A stretch of 45,560 bases of DNA from Clostridia bacterium BRH_c25. Lineage in GTDB: Bacteria; Bacillota_A; Clostridia; Lutisporales; Lutisporaceae. Below the pieces are notes generated by a model, which made no database searches, was not told where the DNA came from, and saw only the letters and a program-made list of their open reading frames with translations. The stretch covers positions 1 through 45,560 of the forward strand of contig LOES01000044.1 in assembly GCA_001515955.1 (NCBI GenBank), written 5' to 3'. Positions 35,815-45,368 of the stretch are shown one piece after another. The translations under genes and the position numbers were made by a program. How positions within the stretch are numbered: the first letter of the stretch is position 1; each line of letters opens with the position of its first letter.

Positions 35815-36821
35815 TGACGATAATTATTGCGATACTGGTATTCAATGCAATTGTATTTTTCCACGAAGCAGGGCATTTTATAGCTGCACGCCTCGGAGGA
35901 ATAAAGGTTGTAGAATTTTCACTGGGGATGGGACCGAAGATTATTGGCAAAAAAATTGGAGAAACAATCTACTCCTTAAGAATGCTTCCTATTGGCGGGT
36001 CCTGCATGATGCTCGGAGAGGATGAGGAAAAGAATGATCCCGGTGCTTTCAACAATAGTCCTATAACAACTAAAATAGCTGCTATTGTCTCAGGTCCATT
36101 AGTCAACTTATTGGTTGCAGTATTGATTTATTCTCTGGTAATAGCACCGGTTGATACTCCGTTGATCGGACAGGTAACACCGGGGATGCCTGCAGAAAAG
36201 GCCGGAATAACTGCCGGTGATATAATTGTTGATATAAACGATGTAAAAATTTCAAGCTGGCAGGAGATGAAGCCGGAAATAAGCAAGTATGAAGGTGAGC
36301 TAATAACTGTTACCCTTGAGAAAAACGGCGTTCAAAGGGATGTACAGCTTACACCCATCAAGAATCCAAATACTGAGGATGTTATAATCGGGGTGGCTCA
36401 GAAGGTGAAGCTGGGTGGTTTTTCCCTGACAAATGGTATAAAGACTACCGGCACTATAACTAAAATGATGCTAAGCTTCCTGGGACAGCTGGTAATGGGT
36501 AAAGCAGATACCAATGAAGTAAGCGGACCCATATCAATCCTCGTATATATGAATGAGGCAGCAAAGACGGGTCTTTTAAGCGTGCTTTACCTGACAGCCA
36601 TTATAAGCTTGAACCTTGCAATACTTAATCTGCTGCCGATACCAGCCCTTGATGGGGGCAGACTGTTGTTCCTGTTTGTTGAGCTTATCAGGAGAAAGCC
36701 TGTACCTGCTGAAAAGGAAGGCATGGTACACTTTGTAGGACTCATGGCACTTATGGTGCTCTCAATATTTCTTATGTACAGAGATATAATAAAATTCAAT
36801 TTAATAAATATATTCAGGTAG
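35814..36821 (+). CDS. rseP: Site-2 intramembrane metalloprotease RseP
   Basis: 335 aa from ATG 35814, overlapping the dxr TAA by one base; a GTG at 35802 is possible. Zinc motif HEAGH at residues 17-21 in the first membrane helix, a PDZ domain in the middle ([22 protein letters not shown]), and the second metal motif [15 protein letters not shown] near the C-terminus. Cleaves anti-sigma factors or signal peptides within the membrane; dxr-rseP-ispG is a conserved Firmicutes order. Confidence 0.96.
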   Translation: MTIIIAILVFNAIVFFHEAGHFIAARLGGIKVVEFSLGMGPKIIGKKIGETIYSLRMLPIGGSCMMLGEDEEKNDPGAFNNSPITTKIAAIVSGPLVNLLVAVLIYSLVIAPVDTPLIGQVTPGMPAEKAGITAGDIIVDINDVKISSWQEMKPEISKYEGELITVTLEKNGVQRDVQLTPIKNPNTEDVIIGVAQKVKLGGFSLTNGIKTTGTITKMMLSFLGQLVMGKADTNEVSGPISILVYMNEAAKTGLLSVLYLTAIISLNLAILNLLPIPALDGGRLLFLFVELIRRKPVPAEKEGMVHFVGLMALMVLSIFLMYRDIIKFNLINIFR

Positions 36822-36829
36822 GGCGTAAA

Positions 36830-37891
36830 ATGAGCAGTAATACGAGAAAAATAAGAATTGGCGATAGATATATCGGAGGCGGTGAACCAATCCTGATTCA
36901 GTCTATGACAAATACCAAGACTCAGGATGAGGCTGCAACAGTAGAGCAGATAAAAAGACTGCAGGAAGCAGGCTGTGATATTGTAAGAGTTGCAGTGCCT
37001 GATATGGAAGCTGCCGAGGCTGTAAAATATATAAAACGTCATATTTCCTTACCATTGGTAGCAGATATACATTTTGACTACAGACTTGCTATACAGGCAA
37101 TTATCAATGGTGCTGACAAGATAAGAATTAATCCGGGGAATATAGGAGATACAAAAAGAGTCAGACAAGTTGTTGCGGCGGCGAAGGAAAGGGAAGTACC
37201 GATTAGAATTGGCATCAATTCAGGCTCCTTGGAAAAGGAAGTGCTTGAAAAACATGGGCACCCTACAGCAGATGCATTGGTGGAAAGCGCCTTGAACAAT
37301 ATCAGGCTTATAGAGTCTATGAACTTCGAAGATATAGTAATATCCATCAAATCCTCTGATGTTCTGCTTACTGTTGAAAGCTATATCAAAGCTTCAAAGG
37401 CAATAGACCATCCTCTGCATTTAGGTATTACCGAAGCAGGAACGGTGCTTGCAGGCTCTATAAAATCCTCCGTTGGTCTGGGAATACTGCTGTATAACAA
37501 TATTGGAGATACAATAAGAGTGTCACTGACAGGGGATCCGGTAGAAGAAGTATATGCAGCAAGGGAAATACTTAAGAGTTTGAAGCTTATGAAAAGCGGT
37601 ATCGAGATTATATCGTGCCCTACCTGCGGAAGGACAAATGTGGATCTTATAAGGGTTGCGGAAGAAGTAGAAGCCCGTATTAAAGATATAAAAGTCACAA
37701 AACCGATGAAGCTGGCGGTAATGGGCTGTGCAGTAAACGGTCCTGGGGAGGCAAAGGAAGCAGACTTGGGAATTGCGGGAGGTCAAGGTGAGTTTCTTTT
37801 ATTCGTAAAGGGAAATATAGTAAAAAAAATATCTCAGGAAAATGCGATAGAGGAATTGATTAAAGAAATAAAAGCTTACCAATCTGTATAA
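36830..37891 (+). CDS. ispG: 4-hydroxy-3-methylbut-2-enyl diphosphate synthase IspG (GcpE)
   Basis: 353 aa. Iron-sulfur enzyme converting MEcPP to HMBPP in the MEP pathway. TIM-barrel start with [14 protein letters not shown], and [23 protein letters not shown]-terminal 4Fe-4S cysteines in [10 protein letters not shown] and [16 protein letters not shown]. Length is normal for the short bacterial form. 8 nt after rseP. Confidence 0.98.
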   Translation: MSSNTRKIRIGDRYIGGGEPILIQSMTNTKTQDEAATVEQIKRLQEAGCDIVRVAVPDMEAAEAVKYIKRHISLPLVADIHFDYRLAIQAIINGADKIRINPGNIGDTKRVRQVVAAAKEREVPIRIGINSGSLEKEVLEKHGHPTADALVESALNNIRLIESMNFEDIVISIKSSDVLLTVESYIKASKAIDHPLHLGITEAGTVLAGSIKSSVGLGILLYNNIGDTIRVSLTGDPVEEVYAAREILKSLKLMKSGIEIISCPTCGRTNVDLIRVAEEVEARIKDIKVTKPMKLAVMGCAVNGPGEAKEADLGIAGGQGEFLLFVKGNIVKKISQENAIEELIKEIKAYQSV

Positions 37892-37952
37892 TTTTAGCAA
37901 GCTATGCCATCATACTATCATAGTACTAAAGCCCAAAGAGGAGGAAACAACT

Positions 37953-38603
37953 ATGAATGTAACAGCAATAATTCCTGCTTATAACGAAGAACCGACCATC
38001 GCAGGCGTAGTAAATTGTATAAAAAAGGTTGATAAAATTAAAAAGGTAATAGTCGTAAGCGATGGTTCTGTTGACAGGACTGCAGATATAGCAAGAGAAT
38101 GCGGTGCTGAGGTTATTGAGCTTGCCGAAAATGTTGGCAAAGGTGGAGCTATCAAGGCAGGAGTTAATGAATGCGGAACGGAAATAATACTATTCCTTGA
38201 TGCAGATCTCATAGGTTTGAACGAACAGCATGTACTGGATCTTATTGAACCGGTAATTAATAACAAAGCCGATATGACTGTCGGAATATTCAGGAACGGC
38301 AGAATGGTTACAGACTTGGCTCAGAAAGTTACTCCTTATCTGTCAGGACAGCGGGCCATCAAAAAATCTGTTATCGACAAAATACCAAACATAGATATAA
38401 CAAGATACGGTGTTGAAGTAGCACTTACAAAATATGTTGATAAGTTCTCCGTACGAGTTCAGGAAGTTGACCTGCCGGATATGACCCACGTGACAAAGGA
38501 AGAAAAACTGGGTCTTATAAAGGGAGTGCAAGCACGTATCAAAATGTACTGGGACATTGTGAAAATATTAAGCAGCAACAATAAGAAAAAGGAATCGAAA
38601 TAG
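37953..38603 (+). CDS. Family 2 glycosyltransferase
   Basis: 216 aa with a GT-A fold: TAIIPAYNEEPTIAGVV at the N-terminus, VSDGSVDRTADIA, and the metal-binding DAD in LFLDADLIGL (about residues 82-84). No membrane helix. It resembles dolichyl-phosphate-mannose or glucosyl-phosphoglycerate synthase-like enzymes, but the substrate is unknown. Strong site AGAGGAGGAAAC. Flanked by ispG and polC with no obvious pathway link; a polyprenyl-phosphate acceptor would suit the neighbours, as inference. Confidence 0.88.
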   Translation: MNVTAIIPAYNEEPTIAGVVNCIKKVDKIKKVIVVSDGSVDRTADIARECGAEVIELAENVGKGGAIKAGVNECGTEIILFLDADLIGLNEQHVLDLIEPVINNKADMTVGIFRNGRMVTDLAQKVTPYLSGQRAIKKSVIDKIPNIDITRYGVEVALTKYVDKFSVRVQEVDLPDMTHVTKEEKLGLIKGVQARIKMYWDIVKILSSNNKKKESK

Positions 38604-38607
38604 GTTA

Positions 38608-38698
38608 GGCAATAGGCGATAGGCGATAGGCAATAGGTGTAAGTAAAGCTTCGGAGCATTACTCAAGCCCATTGCCCATAGCCTAGTGCCCATTGCCC
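38608..38698. repeat. Heptad-armed inverted repeat, element D, upstream of polC
   Basis: Left arm (38608-38635): GGCAATA, GGCGATA, GGCGATA, GGCAATA. Right arm (38667-38698): GCCCATT, GCCCATA, GCCTAGT, GCCCATT, GCCC, an imperfect inverted copy. The centre (38642-38663) has GCTTCGGAGC flanked by AGTA and TACT. Begins 5 nt after the glycosyltransferase stop and ends just before the polC ribosome site. Confidence 0.85.
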
Positions 38699-38710
38699 GA
38701 TATATATCGG
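38697..38710. promoter_or_regulatory. 14-bp perfect palindrome touching the polC ribosome site
   Basis: CCGATATATATCGG is a perfect palindrome whose last two G residues are also the first bases of the GGAGG Shine-Dalgarno of polC. It could be a protein-binding site or a weak mRNA structure that limits polC translation. No functional evidence. Confidence 0.4.
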
Positions 38711-38719
38711 AGGTCAATT

Positions 38720-41700
38720 ATGCAAAGCGGTACAAAGTTGGATTCGGAAATTTTTCTTGAATATAAGGACAAGTTCGAATTGAAAAAGATCAGAGTAATG
38801 AAAAAAGCCAAGGAGTGGGAACTGATTATAAGCCTGAAGGGGCTTATTTCGATATTTGAACTGAACAAAATTGAAGAGCAGCTATCGAAGCACTACGGCT
38901 TGAAAAAGGTACGTATAGTTATTGAAGAGTCTTCTGTGAGAATGGGCGCAGATGAATTCGTAAAATCGCACTGGGAGGATTTAAAAAAAGTAATAGTCAC
39001 AAACAACCCGTCTTTTACGGGTTTTCTTATGGATTCTCTGATTCAACTGGATAACGACAAAATAAAGCTTATGGTTACTTCAAAGGAAGCAGAAGGCTAT
39101 TTGATATCAAAAAAGTGTCATGGTATTGTGTCTCAGTACATTAAAGACTACTTTAACATCGATTCCCAGGTACTTATATGCTTCAATGAGGAAGAGAAGC
39201 TGTGCAGCGAGGAGTATTTGAAATGCTATTTTGAGGAAGAGACCAAGATGGTGGCTGAAGCCATGAAAACATGCAAAAATGATAGTGGTAAAAACAAAGC
39301 AAAAGAAAGAAAAGATGCTGTTATAATGGGCAGACCATTTAATGACATTCCCATAAGTATTGCTACCATTGCTGAGGATTCGGGAAGAGTCACAATACAG
39401 GGCAGCATTTTCAACACGGAAGTAAAGGTGCTTAATAACGGTAAAACAATCATAATATTCAACATCACAGATAATACAAATTCTATTACTGCGAAGATTT
39501 TTATCAAGGAAGAAAACGATACAGCAAAGCTGGTTGAAAATATAACCAACGGCAGATACGTAAGAATAAAAGGCGACATACAATATGACCAGTACATAAA
39601 GGAGCTGGTCATATTCCCAAACAATATTCTGGAAGCTGAAAAGACAGTCCGCCTTGATGACTCCGAGGAGAAGAGAATAGAGCTTCATGCCCATACCGGT
39701 ATGAGCAGTATGGATGGAATATGTTCAGCGACTGACCTCATTATGAGGGCTAAGACCTGGGGACACAAAGCCATTGCCATAACAGACCACGGAGTAGTGC
39801 AAGCATATCCGGAAGCTTATGAGGCCTCGAAAAAGCATGGAGTAAAGGTCATATATGGAGTCGAAGCATATTTCGTCAATGATGGAGTCCCGATAGTATA
39901 TAATTACGGCAGCAGAAGCTTTGATGATGAATTTATAGTATTTGATATAGAAACAACAGGACTTTCTTCTATTAATGACAGGATTACCGAAATAGGTGCA
40001 GTTAGAATAAGACAGGGACAGCTGGTTGACAAGTTTTCAGAGCTTATAAATCCTGAAATGCTTATACCTGATAATATTACAAAGCTTACCGGTATCACAA
40101 ATGCAATGGTTAAAGACAAGGGTACAATAAAGGATATACTGCCCAAATTCCTTGAGTTTGCGGGTGATTCCCCACTGATTGCACATAATGCAAGCTTTGA
40201 CTGCGGGTTTATAAGAGCGAAGGCCAGGGAGCTTGGACTTGAAATCAGCAATATAATAATAGATACACTGCAGCTGTCGAGAACACTGCTGCCGCAGCTA
40301 AAGAGACATAAACTCAACCTTGTTTGTGAATACCTGGGAATAAATCTTGAAAATCACCATAGAGCATCGGATGACGCAGAAGCAACTGCTGAGATGATGC
40401 TTAAATTTATAGAAATAATGAAAGAAAAGGGAATAAAAGACATCCTTGAAATGAACAATCTTTCCGCAGCAGAAGGAAGCTACAAAACCCATGAATCCTT
40501 TCATATTATACTGCTGGTCAAGAACATGACAGGTCTCAGGAATCTTTACAAACTAATATCAATGGCTCATCTTGACTTTTTTTATAAAAAGCCAAGAATA
40601 CCCAAGAGCCTGCTCATGCAATACCGTGAGGGACTGATCATAGGCTCTGCCTGTGAGGCCGGGGAATTATACCGAAGCATATTGAACAATTCGGATGATA
40701 ATACAATTACTGATATTGCAAGATTTTATGATTATCTGGAAATACAGCCCAACGGCAACAATGAATTTCTTCTTAGAAACGGAAAGCTGCCAAATAAAGA
40801 TATGCTCGAAGCAATAAACAGGAAAATTGTTGAGCTGGGGAGAAAACTGAATAAATTGGTGGTTGCTACAGGTGATGTGCACTTCCTTGAGCCGGAGGAT
40901 GAGGTATACAGGCGTATTATAATGGCAGGGCAGGGATATTCCGATGCTGATGAACAGGCGCCCCTGTATTTCAAATCTACCGGGGAGATGCTTGAGGAAT
41001 TCAAATATTTAGGCAAGACAACTGCCTACGATGTGGTAGTACGAAATTCAAACAGAATACTTGAGCAGATTGGCGATATAGTTCCTATACCCGAAGAGAC
41101 CTATCCCCCAAAGATTGAAGGGGCTGAAGAACAAATAAGGGAAATGACTATGAAGAAGGTGTATGAGCTATATGGAGAAAAGCTTCCCGAGGTTGTGGAA
41201 AAAAGACTTGAAAAGGAACTGAATTCTATAATTAACAATGGTTATGCAGTTTTGTATCTTATAGCACAAAAGCTCGTTGCGAAGTCTTTAAGCGATGGAT
41301 ATCTTGTAGGCTCCAGAGGTTCTGTAGGTTCCTCATTTGTTGCAACCATGTGCGACATTACCGAGGTTAATCCGCTTCCACCGCATTATCTGTGCCCAAG
41401 CTGCAAATACTCTCACTTTATCCTTGATGGTTCTATAGAATCGGGAGCAGACCTTTCAGAAAAGAACTGTCCTGAATGTGGTACTGCACTTAGGAAGGAA
41501 GGGCATGACATACCCTTTGAGATGTTTTTGGGCTTTGACGGAGACAAGGAGCCTGATATTGACCTGAACTTCGCAGGAGAATACCAGCCTGAGGCTCATA
41601 AATACACAGAAGAGCTTTTTGGAAAGGGTTATGTATTCAGGGCAGGTACCATTGGTACCATTGCAGATAAGACTGCATATGGATTTATAAAGAAATACTA

Positions 41701-42997
41701 TGAAGCAAAGGGTATAAAGGTCAACAGCGCAGAAATGAACAGACTGATTCAGGGCTGCACCGGAATCAAGAGAACAACCGGACAACACCCAGGGGGGGTC
41801 ATGATAGTACCCAACTATACAGACATATATAATTTTACACCTATTCAGCGGCCTGCTGATGATACGGGCTCCAGCATAACAACTACACATTTTGATTATC
41901 ATTCTATAAGTGGAAGATTGCTAAAGCTTGATATACTGGGTCATGACGTACCATCAATTATCAGAATGCTGGAAGACATCACCGGCTTTGGCGTAAACAA
42001 CATACCCTTGGATGATCCGAAGACTATGAGTCTGTTCACGTCAACAGAAGCTTTGAATGTAAACCTGGATGAGATAGATTGCAAGGTCGGAAGTCTTGGA
42101 ATACCTGAATTTGGTACCAAGTTCGTAAGACAGATGCTTATGGATACACAGCCCAAAACCTTTGCAGAGCTTGTGAGAATATCAGGGCTCTCTCACGGTA
42201 CCGATGTGTGGCTGAACAATGCCCAGGATTTGATAAGGAGCGGCACTGCAACACTTAAGGAAGTAATATCCACAAGAGATGATATAATGCTCTTTCTTAT
42301 ATACAAGGGAGTACAGCCAAAGACTTCATTCAAAATAGCAGAGAATGTAAGAAAGGGTAAAGGCCTTACCCCCGAGTATGAAGAAGCCATGAGGGAGCAG
42401 AGCATTCCAGAATGGTATATACAGTCCTGTAAAACGGTAAAGTATCTGTTCCCTAAAGCCCATGCCACTGCATACGTAATGATGTCTTTCAGAATAGCGT
42501 ACTACAAGGTATATTATCCTGAAGCCTTCTATGCCACTTACTTTACCGTAAAGCTGGATGATTTCGATGCGGATTTGCTGACAAAAGGTATTGATTCAGT
42601 TAAGGCAAAATGGATAGAAATCGATAGATTGGGGAATAATGCAACTACAAAGGAGAAAAACCTGATGACCCTTCTGGAGTCGGTTTATGAAATGTATACC
42701 AGAGGCATCAAGCTCTTGCCCGTAGACCTTTATCAATCTGATGCAGACAAATTCCTTGTTACCGAAAAAGGGATACTTCCTCCTTTGGGTTCACTGCAGG
42801 GGGTTGGTGCAAGTGCTGCACAGAATATAGTAAATACAAGACAAGGATCCAGCTTCATTTCAATGGACGATCTCAGAGAAAGAGCCAAGGTTTCCAAGAC
42901 AGTGATAGAAATACTGAAAAACCATGGCTGTCTGAAGGGACTTCCTGAAAGCAACCAGTTAAGTTTGTTTTCAGATGGCGGCGGACTGGAAGCTTAG
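38720..42997 (+). CDS. polC: DNA polymerase III subunit alpha, PolC type
   Basis: 1425 aa from ATG 38720 after CGGAGG; the open frame continues back to 38693 through the palindrome. Order: N-terminal domain, OB fold (about 210-310), split PHP domain (RIELHAHTGMSSMDG, near residue 320), inserted DEDDh 3'-5' exonuclease (FIVFDIETTGLSS, about 405-575), PHP remainder, zinc-binding cysteines (LCPSCKYSHF and NCPECGT), polymerase palm (EPDIDLNFAGEYQ, metal aspartates) and C-terminal helix-hairpin-helix. Leading-strand replicase typical of low-GC Firmicutes. Confidence 0.98.
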   Translation: MQSGTKLDSEIFLEYKDKFELKKIRVMKKAKEWELIISLKGLISIFELNKIEEQLSKHYGLKKVRIVIEESSVRMGADEFVKSHWEDLKKVIVTNNPSFTGFLMDSLIQLDNDKIKLMVTSKEAEGYLISKKCHGIVSQYIKDYFNIDSQVLICFNEEEKLCSEEYLKCYFEEETKMVAEAMKTCKNDSGKNKAKERKDAVIMGRPFNDIPISIATIAEDSGRVTIQGSIFNTEVKVLNNGKTIIIFNITDNTNSITAKIFIKEENDTAKLVENITNGRYVRIKGDIQYDQYIKELVIFPNNILEAEKTVRLDDSEEKRIELHAHTGMSSMDGICSATDLIMRAKTWGHKAIAITDHGVVQAYPEAYEASKKHGVKVIYGVEAYFVNDGVPIVYNYGSRSFDDEFIVFDIETTGLSSINDRITEIGAVRIRQGQLVDKFSELINPEMLIPDNITKLTGITNAMVKDKGTIKDILPKFLEFAGDSPLIAHNASFDCGFIRAKARELGLEISNIIIDTLQLSRTLLPQLKRHKLNLVCEYLGINLENHHRASDDAEATAEMMLKFIEIMKEKGIKDILEMNNLSAAEGSYKTHESFHIILLVKNMTGLRNLYKLISMAHLDFFYKKPRIPKSLLMQYREGLIIGSACEAGELYRSILNNSDDNTITDIARFYDYLEIQPNGNNEFLLRNGKLPNKDMLEAINRKIVELGRKLNKLVVATGDVHFLEPEDEVYRRIIMAGQGYSDADEQAPLYFKSTGEMLEEFKYLGKTTAYDVVVRNSNRILEQIGDIVPIPEETYPPKIEGAEEQIREMTMKKVYELYGEKLPEVVEKRLEKELNSIINNGYAVLYLIAQKLVAKSLSDGYLVGSRGSVGSSFVATMCDITEVNPLPPHYLCPSCKYSHFILDGSIESGADLSEKNCPECGTALRKEGHDIPFEMFLGFDGDKEPDIDLNFAGEYQPEAHKYTEELFGKGYVFRAGTIGTIADKTAYGFIKKYYEAKGIKVNSAEMNRLIQGCTGIKRTTGQHPGGVMIVPNYTDIYNFTPIQRPADDTGSSITTTHFDYHSISGRLLKLDILGHDVPSIIRMLEDITGFGVNNIPLDDPKTMSLFTSTEALNVNLDEIDCKVGSLGIPEFGTKFVRQMLMDTQPKTFAELVRISGLSHGTDVWLNNAQDLIRSGTATLKEVISTRDDIMLFLIYKGVQPKTSFKIAENVRKGKGLTPEYEEAMREQSIPEWYIQSCKTVKYLFPKAHATAYVMMSFRIAYYKVYYPEAFYATYFTVKLDDFDADLLTKGIDSVKAKWIEIDRLGNNATTKEKNLMTLLESVYEMYTRGIKLLPVDLYQSDADKFLVTEKGILPPLGSLQGVGASAAQNIVNTRQGSSFISMDDLRERAKVSKTVIEILKNHGCLKGLPESNQLSLFSDGGGLEA

Positions 42998-43022
42998 ATG
43001 CTGAATATGAGAAACATTAAAC

Positions 43023-43051
43023 TTGCATGTAGTATTAAAGAGTGCTATAAT
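43023..43051 (+). promoter_or_regulatory. Sigma-A promoter of the rimP-nusA-infB operon
   Basis: TTGCAT (43023-43028), 17-nt spacer, perfect TATAAT (43046-43051), starting 25 nt after polC. Predicted start near 43058, giving a leader of about 160 nt. Confidence 0.8.
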
Positions 43052-43057
43052 TTTTTG

Positions 43058-43216
43058 GTAGGTAGGAAAAATTTGTTTTCTTACATTACAGAAAAAGATG
43101 AGACTGCAATATGCAGCGCTTGTCAAATGACTTTTAAGATTAGAGTGGGCAATCCCACTCTTTCGTATTAATATGAACAAAATAAGCAAAAATATCAGAT
43201 AAAAGGAGAATCAAAT
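43058..43216 (+). promoter_or_regulatory. Structured leader of the nusA operon with terminator-like hairpin
   Basis: Contains GAAAA-ATTTG-TTTTC (43066-43080), CTGCA-ATA-TGCAG (43104-43116) and a strong AGAGTGGG, loop CAAT, CCCACTCT stem (43142-43161) followed by TTCG. The last hairpin lies between promoter and rimP. Its U-tract is short, so it may act as an attenuator or a stability element. Similar hairpins precede rimP in other Firmicutes, to my recollection. Confidence 0.6.
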
Positions 43217-43678
43217 ATGGCTAAAAGAAAGGTTGAAGATATAGTTTACGAAATGGCAAAGCCTATAACAGACAGATACAATTTCGAGCTAGTGGAAGTA
43301 GAGTTCAAGAAGGAAGGCTCGGACTGGTATCTTAGGCTGTACATAGACAAGGAAGGCGGAATAACAGTAAATGAATGTCAGTCTGTCAGTGTGGAGATGA
43401 GCGATCTGCTTGACGAGGCCGATCCTATCGAGCAGTCATATATATTTGAAGTCTCTTCCCCTGGGATAGACAGACCTCTAAAGACCGACAGGGACTATGA
43501 AAAGAACAATGGCAAACTGATTGAGATAAGGTTTTTTTCACCATTGAACGGCAAAAAGGCTATTGAGGGTATTCTCAAGGGACATACCGCAGAAAAAGTT
43601 GAAATTGAAGTTGACGGAAACATGATGTGTATAGAAAAGGGCTCTGTTGCCTTGATAAGGCCTGTAATAAAGTTTTAA
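43217..43678 (+). CDS. rimP: Ribosome maturation factor RimP
   Basis: 153 aa. Needed for 30S subunit maturation. The N-terminal domain contains YNFELVEVEFKKEGSDWYLRLYIDKEGGI, and VSSPGIDRPLKTDRDYEK is the conserved centre before the C-terminal Sm-like domain. Site AAAGGAGAATC before ATG 43217. First gene of the nusA operon. Confidence 0.97.
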   Translation: MAKRKVEDIVYEMAKPITDRYNFELVEVEFKKEGSDWYLRLYIDKEGGITVNECQSVSVEMSDLLDEADPIEQSYIFEVSSPGIDRPLKTDRDYEKNNGKLIEIRFFSPLNGKKAIEGILKGHTAEKVEIEVDGNMMCIEKGSVALIRPVIKF

Positions 43679-43706
43679 TGAATAATTGTATGGGAGGGAG
43701 TATTAA

Positions 43707-44747
43707 ATGAATGGAGAGTTTCTCCAGGCTTTGGAGCAGATAGCAAAAGAAAAGGGGATTTCTAAAGAACTATTGATTGATGCAATTGATGTTGCGTTGG
43801 TCACCGCTTTCAAGAAAAATTTCGGAACTTCGCAGAATGTTAAAGTAACAATAAGCAGAGAAACAGGTGAAGTTGATGTTTACGCAGTTAAAACAGTAGT
43901 GGAAGAGGTTGAAAATGACCTTCTGCATATAAGTCTGCAGGATGCCAAGGCCTTAAACAAGAATCATGAAATAGGCGATATAGTCGAAATTAAGGTTACA
44001 CCCAGGAATTTCGGGAGAATAGCTGCTCAGACTGCAAAGCAGGTGGTTGTTCAGAGAATCCGCGAGGCAGAAAGAGGTATAATATTTGATGAGTACATAA
44101 GCAGGGAGAACGAAATAGTTACCGGGCTTGTACAAAGAAAAGAGAAGAATAGTGTATTCATTGACCTGGGTAAGACCGAAGCAGTTTTAGGCCCTGGGGA
44201 ACAAACTCCCAATGAAGAATACAACATAGGTGACAGGATTAAAACCTTTATAGTTGAAGTAAAGAAAACTACCAAAGGCCCTCAGATAGTATTGTCCAGA
44301 ACTCATCCGGGATTGGTAAAGAGATTGTTCGAGCTTGAGGTTCCGGAGATACAAAGCGGAATAGTTGAAATAAAAAGTATTGCCAGAGAAGCAGGTTCAA
44401 GGACAAAAATAGCCGTTCAATCCCACGATGAAAACATTGATCCGGTGGGAGCGTGTGTAGGGCAGAGAGGTCAGAGGGTTCAAGTTATAGTTGATGAGCT
44501 TAAGGGAGAGAAGATTGACATCATCGAGTGGAATGATGACCCTGTTATATTTGTTGGCAGTGCATTGAGCCCTGCAAAGGTCATAGCTGTTGAAACAAAT
44601 AAAGAAATTAATGCAGCGCGGGTTATAGTAGGAGATACTCAGCTTTCACTTGCCATAGGCAAGGAAGGACAGAATGCAAGACTGGCAGCGAAGCTTACAG
44701 GATGGAAAATTGATATAAAGAGTCAATCACAGGTTTCTGGTAGTTAA
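43707..44747 (+). CDS. nusA: Transcription termination/antitermination protein NusA
   Basis: 346 aa, the short Firmicutes form without C-terminal acidic repeats. N-terminal RNAP-binding domain, S1 domain (about 135-200, IVTGLVQRKEKNSVFIDLGKTEAVL), KH1 (REAGSRTKIAVQSHDENIDPVGACVG) and KH2 (ARVIVGDTQLSLAIGKEGQNARLAAKLTGWKIDI). Modulates pausing and termination. Site GGGAGGGAG before ATG 43707. Confidence 0.98.
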   Translation: MNGEFLQALEQIAKEKGISKELLIDAIDVALVTAFKKNFGTSQNVKVTISRETGEVDVYAVKTVVEEVENDLLHISLQDAKALNKNHEIGDIVEIKVTPRNFGRIAAQTAKQVVVQRIREAERGIIFDEYISRENEIVTGLVQRKEKNSVFIDLGKTEAVLGPGEQTPNEEYNIGDRIKTFIVEVKKTTKGPQIVLSRTHPGLVKRLFELEVPEIQSGIVEIKSIAREAGSRTKIAVQSHDENIDPVGACVGQRGQRVQVIVDELKGEKIDIIEWNDDPVIFVGSALSPAKVIAVETNKEINAARVIVGDTQLSLAIGKEGQNARLAAKLTGWKIDIKSQSQVSGS

Positions 44748-44761
44748 AGGAGGTAGATTCT

Positions 44762-45031
44762 ATGCTCAAAAAAAGGAAAGTGCCTCTCAGGAAGTGTCTT
44801 GGCTGTAACGAGATGAAACCTAAAAAGGAGCTAATAAGGATAGTAAGAAGCCCCGAAGGAAAGGTTGATATGGACAAAGTAGGAAAGGCACCCGGCAGAG
44901 GATGCTATATATGCCCAAGCATACAATGTCTTGAAGCTGCGATTAAAGCAAAGAGAGTGGAAAGAGCGCTGGAAGCACCGGTAGATGCAGAGGTGTTTAA
45001 TAAATTGAGAGAGCAGCTTTCTGATGAATAA
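44762..45031 (+). CDS. ylxR: YlxR family RNA-binding protein (RnpM)
   Basis: 89 aa. The family pattern VPLRKCLGCNEMKPKKELIRIV then GRGCYICPSIQCLEAAIKAKRVERAL is complete, with the cysteine pairs preserved. In Bacillus the protein was linked to RNase P modulation. Strong site AAAGGAGGTAG. Overlaps ylxQ by 8 nt. Confidence 0.95.
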   Translation: MLKKRKVPLRKCLGCNEMKPKKELIRIVRSPEGKVDMDKVGKAPGRGCYICPSIQCLEAAIKAKRVERALEAPVDAEVFNKLREQLSDE

Positions 45032-45368
45032 AAAAGCATATTCCATGATAAGCCTTGCCAACAAAGCCGGTAAGTTGGTTTCAGGCGAGGATGCTGTCAG
45101 AAATTCGATAAGAAGCGGAAAGGTAAAGCTTGCAATAGTTGCTGAGGATGCCTCGGACAATACAAAAAAACGCTTCATCAATTCAGCAGCGTTCTATAAT
45201 ACAGCAATAATGACATGGGGTTTGAAAGAAGAGCTGGGAAGCTGTATAGGGAAGAATGAAAGATCGGTATTGGGAATTACCGATGATAACTTCAGCAAGA
45301 GCTTAGAAGAAAAGCTTGAGTTGGAAGGTATTAATAAAGAAAAACCTGGGGGTGATTTACTTGAATAA
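45024..45368 (+). CDS. ylxQ: L7Ae/L30e-family RNA-binding protein YlxQ
   Basis: 114 aa. L7Ae-type fold: MISLANKAGKLVSGEDAVRNSIRSGKVKLAIVAEDASDNTKKRF is the conserved part, likely recognising kink-turn RNA. The start lies within the last codons of ylxR, and its end overlaps infB by 8 nt, so the trio is translationally coupled. Confidence 0.93.
   Translation: MNKKAYSMISLANKAGKLVSGEDAVRNSIRSGKVKLAIVAEDASDNTKKRFINSAAFYNTAIMTWGLKEELGSCIGKNERSVLGITDDNFSKSLEEKLELEGINKEKPGGDLLE

Noticed and set aside
38608..38698. CRISPR-like array
   Set aside because: Units are 7 nt with no unique spacers of CRISPR length, arms are inverted to each other, and no cas genes are near.
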